Source of the DNA: Phycisphaerae bacterium
Lineage (GTDB): Bacteria > Planctomycetota > Phycisphaerae > UBA1845 > PWPN01
Assembly (NCBI GenBank): GCA_030372985.1
Contig: JAUCQB010000180.1
Coordinates: 62,001 to 126,000, forward strand
Length of the DNA stretch: 64,000 nucleotides
Direction of reading: 5' to 3'
The notes under the pieces are model-generated. The model had not been told where the DNA came from and did not search any database. It saw only the letters and a program-made list of their open reading frames with translations. Positions within the stretch are counted from its first letter, which is position 1; every line of letters starts with the position of its first letter. Shown piece after piece: positions 9,868 through 17,316 of this stretch. The position numbers were made by a program, and so were the translations under genes.

Positions 9868-10030
9868 CCAATGACCAAATCCCAATGACCAATCATTAAG
9901 GAAGGGCGAAAGTCGAACGAACAAGCAGACCGGTCTGCTCACTCAGGTCGCGTCATCCCGGCTTCTTTCGTCATTCGGATTTCGTCATTCGGGCTTCTTT
10001 GGTCATTGGGACTTCGGGACTGGTCATCCC
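9868..10030. repeat. Inverted, short-period intergenic repeats (GGTCATTGGGATT type)
   Basis: The gap after glgP holds AATGACCAAATCCCAATGAC near 9868-9890 and, on the opposite orientation, repeated CGTCATTCGG / GGTCATTGGGACTT units between 9970 and 10030. The two clusters are partly complementary and could pair. The remaining bases of the 380-base gap (9794-10173) show no gene. Confidence 0.6.
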
Positions 10031-10173
10031 CCCATTCTGTCACCAACGGTGGGATGGACCTCGGTACGGCTCTCTCGCCGGCGGTGGGTCCGCGGCTCAT
10101 CGTCCCGTCTTGCGGGAAGCCGTCCAATCCGTTATGAGATGGCGACGCGCCACTGATCTGAAAAGGAGAATCC

Positions 10174-10944
10174 ATGAGCAGAAAGACTGTACTCCATTGG
10201 TTGACGATCCCCGCGTGCGGACTCCTCACAGCCTTGTGCGGATGCGCCACCATGGGATTCGACAGCGACAAGGGAAGAACCATGACGTACCACGTGAAGA
10301 AAGCCCCCGGCCCGATGACCATCGACGCCAACTGGGACAAGCCGGAATGGAAAAACGCGCCGGTCGCCGAGCTGACCCATTACATGGGAGACAAGCCCGA
10401 TCACTCTCCCAGAACGCAGGCCCGGGTGATGTACGATGACCAGGCGCTGTATGTGATCTTCCGCGTCGAGGACCGTTACGTGCTGGCGGTGGCAAAGCAG
10501 CACGACGATACCGTCTGCCGCGACAGTTGTGTGGAGTTCTTCTTCGTGCCGGGCATGGACATCGCCAAGGGATACTTCAACCTGGAGATGAACTGCGGCG
10601 GAACGATGCTGTTCCACTTCCAGATCATCCCGCGCAAGGATTCCATCGCCCTGGCCGCCGACGACCTGGCGAAGATCCAGGTCGCGCACACCATGCCCCG
10701 GCGGGTCGAGACCGAGATCACACAGCCGACCACATGGGTGGTCGAATACCGGCTGCCGCTGGATATCCTGCCCAGGTATCGAAAGGACATCGCCACACCG
10801 GGACCGGGTGTCACCTGGCGGGCGAACTTCTTCAAGTGCGCCGACAACAGCTCACACCCCCATTGGCTCACGTGGTCCAAGGTTGAAAGACCTCAGCCCG
10901 ACTTTCATGTGCCGGAGTGCTTCGGGACGCTGCTGTTCGAGTAG
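10174..10944 (+). CDS. Lipoprotein with a carbohydrate-binding family 9-like domain
   Basis: This 256-residue protein starts at ATG 10174 behind an AAGGAG site. A signal peptide ends in the lipobox ALCGC, so the mature protein should be lipid-anchored at a cysteine near residue 25. The body has the CBM9-like pattern seen in sugar-associated and cytochrome-associated proteins: PMTIDANWDKPEW at the start, ALYVIFRVED in the middle, and a late WRANFFKCAD segment. CBM9 domains bind reducing ends of glycans; this one carries no catalytic domain. It heads a same-strand run with the glycosidase-like genes at 11.1 and 13.6 kb. Confidence 0.75.
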   Translation: MSRKTVLHWLTIPACGLLTALCGCATMGFDSDKGRTMTYHVKKAPGPMTIDANWDKPEWKNAPVAELTHYMGDKPDHSPRTQARVMYDDQALYVIFRVEDRYVLAVAKQHDDTVCRDSCVEFFFVPGMDIAKGYFNLEMNCGGTMLFHFQIIPRKDSIALAADDLAKIQVAHTMPRRVETEITQPTTWVVEYRLPLDILPRYRKDIATPGPGVTWRANFFKCADNSSHPHWLTWSKVERPQPDFHVPECFGTLLFE

Positions 10945-11071
10945 CCTGCGGCCGGAGATGAGAGGACGGCCGGAAAGGAGCCACGTTCAGCATCGGCGCC
11001 GGGAGGCCGGTTTGCATCTGCCGTTCAATGAATCTCATCCGGCGCAATCATCGAGTTAACAGGAGTCTGAC

Positions 11072-13573
11072 ATGCAGACGTTCGCCAAGCTTGTGATGAC
11101 GCTGGGGGTCGTGGCGGTGTTCGGCTGTTCGCAGTCATCGCGCTATCCTGAGCTGGTCCCACCCCCTCAGGAAATTCAGTGGGCGGCCGATCCGCCCCTG
11201 GCAGTCAGCAAGGACAGTGTGCAGATCGTATTGGGGGTCCGGGCCACCGCTCCTGAGAAACACGCCGCCAAGATGCTCCGGGACAGCGTATCACGCCGCT
11301 TCGGACAAGAATGGCCGATCGTCGAGGAAGGTCGTATACCGGAGGATTACGAGACGGCCGTGTTGCTCAGCCAGCGGGCATCGAGCGAATGGCTGGAACG
11401 GCTGTGCGAGCAGAAGCGTCTTGATTTGAGAACGGCGGCCCCGGGGAACGACAACTACGTCATCGAAATCCTGGATGACGGCGGCCGGACGGTGGTTGTC
11501 GTTGGCGGCGGCAACCCGCGCGGCGTGATCTACGGCCAGGACACGCTTTTCCAGATGTTCCGGGAACGCGTCGGGCGGCTGGAACTGGTCCGTGCGTCGG
11601 TGTGCGATTGGGCGAGCATTCCATGGCGAGGCCGGCCTCAGACGAACGTGGAACTCTATCTGCGACCGGGCGAACCTGACTGTTACTTGCGATCGCGAAT
11701 CAACTTCGTGGACCTGCGCAACGGCATCTATGCCTTCGAGCCGAGTGACAAACTGGATGAGTCGCTTTTGTCTCGGGCCATCAATGAGATTCACCAGCGG
11801 GGTATGCTCGTCTACGGCACGGTCAACACCGGCGTGCCCGAGACGGAGTACGACAAAGCCATTGCGATGTTCGAGCGGTTCATCGCCCTGGGCGCCGACG
11901 GCCTCTGGGTATCGTTCGATGACAAGGGACCGGGCGACAAGCCTGAAGAGATCGTTCGCCGCGTGCTCGAACTCGGGCTGAAGCACAAGATGACGGGCGA
12001 GCGAATCGCCATCACTCCGCCGAAAGGCGCCTACCAGGACATCTCAGCCCCGTTTAACCGCAAGATCATGGCGGTGCCGGGCATGGAATCGGCGCTGTGG
12101 TTCTGGACGCGATACCCCTGTGATGCGGATGTCGAAGCCGCTCGTTCGATCGGATTGAAGGTGTTGCCGAGCTGGTGGCACAATTACCCCCGGACGCTCA
12201 ACAACCACGACTACACCGGCATCCCGCCGCTGGCGCTCGGATGGCACGGGCCGGGCTACGACTTGCTGTCCGATGCCGGGCGTCAGTTCACGGCGGTGAT
12301 GCCTTGGGGCGGCAACGCCTACGGCCCGTACTACGTGGTACCGGTTATCGGCTGGTGGAGCTGGAATCCAAAGGTCCACGACTGGCAGGCGACACGCAAG
12401 CGGATACATGGTTTCGTGTTCGGCGAAAACCAGGCGGCGGCCGTGGCCGAGTTTGACGAGACGCTGGCCCAGACGCGGCCATTGCTCCATGACGCCGCCG
12501 GTGACGGCGAATGGCAGCCGGTCGGCCCGCCGAGGCTGAATGATCCGGCAGATCGGCGGCGCGCAATGTCGCTTGTCGGTCGGCTGGAGGCATTGCTGAT
12601 AAAGATCAAGCACGCCGCACCGGCCCAGAGCATGCTTGATGCCGACCAGTTGCAGGCCGGCTATCTGAGCAAGATGGGAGAAGAGGTCGCTACGTTGCGA
12701 GCGGCCGCAACGCTGCCTTTCCCGGAATACTGGTGGATCGCTCATCAGCGGGCCGTGCTTGACGCCGTGTATGACGAGAACATGGCGCGAGTCGAGCGGT
12801 TAGCCGCCGCCGTGCGTGAGCCTCTGCTGCGGGACATCGACGAAATCACCCACAAGGGCCGGCACCTTGGCAAGATCGACGACTACGTCAGATGGTGGAC
12901 CGAGCAGGCCAATCTGGACGCCGCCGGTTGGAAAAACCTGGTCGAGAAACGCCGCGAGGAACTGGTCAAACGTCTGGCGGATTACAATTATTTCGTGAAG
13001 GTGCGGTCCGACATGCTGAAAGGGTTGGCCGACCCGCCGGTTGACTGGGGCACCGGCCGCTGGGAGTACGCAAACCTGGTGCGGGCCGGGGTGACGTTCA
13101 CCCAACGCGAGCAATTCTGGGGCAATTGGATCGCAGGCGTGTGCGAGCATGAAGGCAGCAAGGTCGCCGCTTTCGCCACCAGCCGGCGCACGCCGGCCGC
13201 CGAGGGGGAATTTGCAGAGCTGGAGCTGATCCTGCCGATCTCGGGGGCTCGCGACCGGCTGGCCCTGCTCATCTACCTGGCGGATGTGAACAAGGAGCTG
13301 ATCGGCCTGCACTACGTCAAATGGCGCTGGGCCGATTACCGCAGAATTCAACTGTTGCACCGCGATCATGTGCTGTGGGAGGCAAACCTCGGCGTGCAAC
13401 GGGAGCAGGGCGAGTGGTTCATGGTCAAGCTGCCGCCCGTGCCGGAGAACATGAAGGAGGCAACGTTGCGCCTGCGCGTGGAGAATCTGCGGGGCGCGAT
13501 CGGGAATCAGACGCTCGCCCTGGTCGGACCCATTCGTCTGATCGAGTTGCCCAAGCGAACCAACGTGGACTGA
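11072..13573 (+). CDS. GH84/GH20-like beta-N-acetylhexosaminidase-type lipoprotein
   Basis: The 833-residue protein opens with a lipoprotein signal (VAVFGC) and a GH20-type N-terminal beta/alpha domain (residues about 25-170, ending in GGGNPRGVIYGQDTLFQMF). A TIM-barrel follows from DWASIPWRGRP (about 178) with a GADGLWVSFDDKGPG segment near residue 275; the paired aspartates sit where GH84 enzymes have their two catalytic acids. The region after about 480 is helical, and a C-terminal beta domain closes the protein. Alpha-glucuronidases (GH67) use the same N-terminal domain, so the substrate is not certain. It lies 127 bases after the CBM9 lipoprotein and 18 bases before the next gene, an apparent operon. 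Confidence 0.62.
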   Translation: MQTFAKLVMTLGVVAVFGCSQSSRYPELVPPPQEIQWAADPPLAVSKDSVQIVLGVRATAPEKHAAKMLRDSVSRRFGQEWPIVEEGRIPEDYETAVLLSQRASSEWLERLCEQKRLDLRTAAPGNDNYVIEILDDGGRTVVVVGGGNPRGVIYGQDTLFQMFRERVGRLELVRASVCDWASIPWRGRPQTNVELYLRPGEPDCYLRSRINFVDLRNGIYAFEPSDKLDESLLSRAINEIHQRGMLVYGTVNTGVPETEYDKAIAMFERFIALGADGLWVSFDDKGPGDKPEEIVRRVLELGLKHKMTGERIAITPPKGAYQDISAPFNRKIMAVPGMESALWFWTRYPCDADVEAARSIGLKVLPSWWHNYPRTLNNHDYTGIPPLALGWHGPGYDLLSDAGRQFTAVMPWGGNAYGPYYVVPVIGWWSWNPKVHDWQATRKRIHGFVFGENQAAAVAEFDETLAQTRPLLHDAAGDGEWQPVGPPRLNDPADRRRAMSLVGRLEALLIKIKHAAPAQSMLDADQLQAGYLSKMGEEVATLRAAATLPFPEYWWIAHQRAVLDAVYDENMARVERLAAAVREPLLRDIDEITHKGRHLGKIDDYVRWWTEQANLDAAGWKNLVEKRREELVKRLADYNYFVKVRSDMLKGLADPPVDWGTGRWEYANLVRAGVTFTQREQFWGNWIAGVCEHEGSKVAAFATSRRTPAAEGEFAELELILPISGARDRLALLIYLADVNKELIGLHYVKWRWADYRRIQLLHRDHVLWEANLGVQREQGEWFMVKLPPVPENMKEATLRLRVENLRGAIGNQTLALVGPIRLIELPKRTNVD

Positions 13574-13591
13574 TGATGGAGACCGCGCCCT

Positions 13592-15985
13592 ATGAGCAGA
13601 CACTTCGCTTGCCTGGCCATCCCGCTTCTCTCGTGCACCGCCGCCTTTGCTGCGAGAGTCGCCCCACCGATTCGGGCGCAGATGACTCCCGTGCCGGCGA
13701 CCATCCGGGCCGGTCAGGCCGTTGACATCGTGCTGGACCGCTACTGGCGCAGCAACGTGAAGGTCGACCAGGACGGCCTGCACAACAACAAGAAGAGCTT
13801 CCCTCATGTGCCCCACCTCATCGAGTATCGCTTTGAGTTGCCGGTCGGCGGCGAGTACGAGCTTCAGGGCCGATATGTGGCGGGGACCGCCAGTCCGACG
13901 TTATTGACGATCGACGGCAAGCCGCAAGGGATGCGTTTTGAGAGAGCCGAGGATCGTCGGACGGAATGGGTTTCACTTGCACAGACACCGTTGACACCCG
14001 GGAAACACTGGATCCGCTTCACCTCACACTACGTGGAAACGCCCTTCCCGACGGTGACCGGCCTTCGGCTGGTGTACCGCGGCGGACAAAGCCCTGAGCC
14101 GGACCCCGAACCGCCCCTCGTGGGACCGAGACCGTCGCTACCCGACGACTGGTCCAAGACCATCAGCCGCAAGATCCACAGCGACTTTCACACTGCCGGC
14201 TTCATCCGGGGAATCGGCTCCAAGTTCGACGGCGAGACCTTCGGCAAGACGCTTCGAGACAGCGGCGTCAACGCCATCTGCATTTTCGCCAAAGGACATC
14301 ACGGGTACGCCTACTACAACACCAAGATCGGGACGCGGCATCCTGGGCTGGACTTTGATCTGATGAAAGCCCAGATCGACGCCTGCCACAAGTATGGCAT
14401 TGCCGTGTGGACTTATTTCTCCATCGCCCCGGATGAACTCTACACCAGCACCTGCGACCAGACGATCATGGACCCGAACGACCGCCCCACCGATATGCAG
14501 GTGGATATTAAATCGTCTTACGTGGTCGACAATCTCTGGCCGATGATCATCGAATGCGTCCGTAACTACGACCTGGACGGGCTCTTCTTTGATTTCCCCG
14601 GAAACGAGGAATTCGTGCGAGAGACCGTGCGTCTGGTCAAGGGCATCAAGCCCGGAATGGTCGTGGCCTACAACCATCAGTGGGCCAAAAGCCGGGAGGA
14701 ACTCGGCGGGCTCGACGTCCTCGAACTCGAAAGCTGGCGGCACAAACAGCCGCTCTATCACTGGCAGTACTATGCCCGCTACGCCCGTGGCGCAGTGCCC
14801 CTGACGGCCATGACCATTCGCTTTCACAAGAGCTGGGGCGACTTCGGCGGCATCACCAGTGAGGCGATGCTCCGCGTCCACGCGGCCACCGCCATGGCCA
14901 ACGGATGTCTGTTGACCATCGGTGATCATCTGCACCCTTCGGGGCAGCTCGACCCGGCGGTCTACGATCGCATCGGCCGTGTCCTGCGCGACGTCATGAA
15001 GATTGAGCCGTACGTCACCGGCTCGGAGAGCATCCCTTACGTCGCCCTGTTGCGGCCGAAAGACGTGGCTCTGATGGGCGTAGACGGCGCCTGCCATGCC
15101 CTGCTGGATTCGGGCGTCCACTTCACGGTCATCGATCCCTCGCAGGAGCTCAAGCCGTTTGCGGCCGTCGTCGTGCCAGAGGCGGGCACGACTGATGATG
15201 CCCTGACCGCGCGGTTGCAGCGATATGTCGAGAATGGCGGCCGGCTGCTGGTTTTCGGCAAGCCGTCGGCGAAGATGGCGGAATTGCTGGGCATTGAGGC
15301 ACAGGCGGCGAGCGAGGCCGCCTATATCCAGATCGATCCGCGGATTCTCCCCACGCCGCCCGCCACAGTTTTGTATACCTACTTGGAGGTCGCTCCGGCC
15401 CGGCCGCTGGAGGGCACAGCGATGCTGGCCCCGCTGGTGTGGGCGAAGAATCACGGGACGATCCACGTGTCGCGGCGGCAAAGCCCGCCCTCGGATGAGC
15501 CCTCGGGCCTGGCGGCCATCACCGGGAGAGAGCTCGGCAAGGGCCAGGCCGTCTACTGTGCCGCCCTGCTGCCGGAGGTCTATGCCCGGTGGGGCTACTC
15601 GGCCATGCGGGAGATCGTCGCCGATCTGCTGAGGTACATGATCCCCGCCGATCAGCGGCTGGCGGACGTGGACGCCCCGGTCCACCTGGAAGTCTCGCTC
15701 AACCGCCAGGGCAACCGCATCATCGTGCATCTGGTACACTGTCCGCAGAGCCGCGCGAGCCTCGGCACGTTCAACAAGGATGACCTGGTCAACCAGGACC
15801 CGGTGATCGACGAGATGCCCACGGTGGCGGGGACGAAGCTGCACCTTGCGGAAAGCCTTGTCGGCAATCGCAGCATCAGGCTGCTGCCGGTGGGGACGGA
15901 CATCAGGCCCGACCGTCGTGAGAAAGGCGTGGTGACGATCACGGTGGCGGATTTTCAGATCAGTTCAGTGCTGCTCATCGAGTAG
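13592..15985 (+). CDS. Secreted alpha-L-fucosidase-like (GH29/GHL6-type) protein
   Basis: This 797-residue protein has a classical signal peptide (FACLAIPLLSCTAAFA). A beta-sandwich domain (about 30-150) precedes a TIM barrel (about 180-470) with GVNAICIFAKGHHGYAYY, a DLDGLFFDFPGNEEF segment that could supply the nucleophile region, and LDVLELESWRHKQPLYHWQ. A C-terminal Rossmann-like domain (about 490-690) resembles the trimerisation domain of GH42-like enzymes (FAAVVVPEAG, NGGRLLVFGKP). I call it fucosidase-like because the barrel start resembles GH29 and GHL6 proteins; activity is not established. A degenerate QSPP-coding palindrome is embedded at about 15470. It lies 18 bases after the GH84-like gene. 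Confidence 0.55.
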   Translation: MSRHFACLAIPLLSCTAAFAARVAPPIRAQMTPVPATIRAGQAVDIVLDRYWRSNVKVDQDGLHNNKKSFPHVPHLIEYRFELPVGGEYELQGRYVAGTASPTLLTIDGKPQGMRFERAEDRRTEWVSLAQTPLTPGKHWIRFTSHYVETPFPTVTGLRLVYRGGQSPEPDPEPPLVGPRPSLPDDWSKTISRKIHSDFHTAGFIRGIGSKFDGETFGKTLRDSGVNAICIFAKGHHGYAYYNTKIGTRHPGLDFDLMKAQIDACHKYGIAVWTYFSIAPDELYTSTCDQTIMDPNDRPTDMQVDIKSSYVVDNLWPMIIECVRNYDLDGLFFDFPGNEEFVRETVRLVKGIKPGMVVAYNHQWAKSREELGGLDVLELESWRHKQPLYHWQYYARYARGAVPLTAMTIRFHKSWGDFGGITSEAMLRVHAATAMANGCLLTIGDHLHPSGQLDPAVYDRIGRVLRDVMKIEPYVTGSESIPYVALLRPKDVALMGVDGACHALLDSGVHFTVIDPSQELKPFAAVVVPEAGTTDDALTARLQRYVENGGRLLVFGKPSAKMAELLGIEAQAASEAAYIQIDPRILPTPPATVLYTYLEVAPARPLEGTAMLAPLVWAKNHGTIHVSRRQSPPSDEPSGLAAITGRELGKGQAVYCAALLPEVYARWGYSAMREIVADLLRYMIPADQRLADVDAPVHLEVSLNRQGNRIIVHLVHCPQSRASLGTFNKDDLVNQDPVIDEMPTVAGTKLHLAESLVGNRSIRLLPVGTDIRPDRREKGVVTITVADFQISSVLLIE
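15470..15492. repeat. Degenerate copy of the GGCGGGC palindrome inside a gene
   Basis: GGCGGCAAAGCCCGCC at this site is one base short of the perfect arms seen at 59907-59923. In frame it encodes RRQSPPS, close to the GGQSPPY peptide encoded by the copies in the M56 fusion gene. Confidence 0.45.
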
Positions 15986-16014
15986 AATTCGCAACCTGAC
16001 GCGAGGATATCGAG

Positions 16015-17178
16015 ATGCGGGTTCATCGCTTGGCTATGGTCGGGTGCGGGGCGTTCGCCAAGCTCTACCACCTGCCGATCATCCGAGCCAATCCCAGGGC
16101 AAGACTCGCGGTTGCGTGCGACCTTAATCTGGATGCCGCGAAGGAGTGTGCAGATCGCTTCAACGCCGGAAAAGCAACCGCCGACTGGCGAGAGGTGATC
16201 GGCGATCCCGACGTGGATGCCATCATCCTGGCCACGCATACCAACCTGCGCGGCGAACTGATTATCCCGGCATTGCAGGCGGGCAAACCGGTGTTCGTCG
16301 AGAAACCCGTAGCCAACACCGACGCCGAGATGGTGGAGATTGTGCGAGCCGGCCGCGAGAACGGCGTGCCTGTCTGCGTGGATCACAATCGCCGTTCAAG
16401 CCCGGCCATACACGATCTTTACAGGCTGCTGGAAAAGGCCCGCAAAGGCCCCGGGGGGCATCTGCCGTCTGTGGACCGCAGCGACGGCGGCCAGCGCCCC
16501 GCCATGCCGCAGGAAAAGCAGACCCAGATCCTGATCCGCGTCAATGATGACTGTCGCAGTTGGGTGGACTGGGCGTTAACCGATGCCGAGGGAATCCTGT
16601 TCGCCGAGATGGTCCACTTCATTGACGTCGCCATGTGGCTCATGACGCCTTCGCCGATCACCCGCGTCTTTGTCGAGGGCTCGGCCCAGGGCAATTTCGC
16701 ACTGACGATGCGATTTGCGGACGGCTCTCTGGCCACGATACAGCAGACTGTTTGCGGCCACTTCGACTACCCCAAGGAGCTGATCGAAGTCACCGCCAAC
16801 CACGTCACCCTGGCGATGGAGCACCACGTCGAGTTGCGCCAGCGGGGCCTGCCGGACGAACCTTTCCGTCGGACGTATCCGTTCAAGTCAATCAACGGAC
16901 GACTGGAGAACGGCGGCATCGAAGCGTTTCACCTCGCGGTGACTGAAACATTCGAAAACACCCGCCGCACCGGTTCTCCGCCGGTGTTCATCTCACCCGA
17001 TAAGGGACACGCGGCCCACATCGATCGTTTTCTTGACTGCATCGAGGGCAAGGGCGAAAACCCCTGCGACGTTGTCGATGCGGTGCGCGTCACGCGAGTC
17101 GCCTTGAAATTGCTGGGATCGGTTCGCAAGGAGGCGCCGGTGGAGATCAGCGAGCGTGACTGGCTGGTCGAAGGGTAG
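16015..17178 (+). CDS. Gfo/Idh/MocA-family oxidoreductase (cytoplasmic)
   Basis: The 387-residue protein begins with the Rossmann motif LAMVGCGAFAKLYH and has the family's EKPVA segment near residue 97 (FVEKPVANTDAEM), which places the substrate-binding lysine. The second domain has the expected alpha/beta fold, with a long loop near residues 145-185 containing WVDWALTDAEGI. Such enzymes use NAD(P) to oxidise or reduce sugars and inositols. No signal peptide is present, unlike the two Tat-exported relatives at 29-30 and 47-48.6 kb. It follows the fucosidase-like gene by 29 bases with a GAGG site, so it probably handles a sugar released by that operon. Confidence 0.85.
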   Translation: MRVHRLAMVGCGAFAKLYHLPIIRANPRARLAVACDLNLDAAKECADRFNAGKATADWREVIGDPDVDAIILATHTNLRGELIIPALQAGKPVFVEKPVANTDAEMVEIVRAGRENGVPVCVDHNRRSSPAIHDLYRLLEKARKGPGGHLPSVDRSDGGQRPAMPQEKQTQILIRVNDDCRSWVDWALTDAEGILFAEMVHFIDVAMWLMTPSPITRVFVEGSAQGNFALTMRFADGSLATIQQTVCGHFDYPKELIEVTANHVTLAMEHHVELRQRGLPDEPFRRTYPFKSINGRLENGGIEAFHLAVTETFENTRRTGSPPVFISPDKGHAAHIDRFLDCIEGKGENPCDVVDAVRVTRVALKLLGSVRKEAPVEISERDWLVEG

Positions 17179-17234
17179 TCGGGTGATCGAGCCACCCGGC
17201 CCAGCCAGGGAAACGTCAATGACGAGACCGGGTC

Positions 17235-17306
17235 GTGAGTTCTCAGAAGTCGTCAGCTTCAGCCTCCGTCCCGGTCGAATGCCGGACTTCTGAGGACTGA
17301 GAACTG
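17235..17306. repeat. Inverted short-period repeat (GTTCTCAG / CTGAGAAC type)
   Basis: Between two convergent genes, GAGTTCTCAGAAGTC at 17236-17250 is matched by GACTTCTGAG and CTGAGAACTG at 17285-17306, an interrupted inverted repeat. It could fold as a bidirectional stem-loop, but there is no T-tract. Confidence 0.55.
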
Positions 17307-17316
17307 CCCACTTCCG

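Noticed and set aside
14138-15844. Open frame of 568 codons on the minus strand
   Set aside because: Antisense to the fucosidase-like gene; translation is rich in Arg, His and Gln as expected for a shadow frame.
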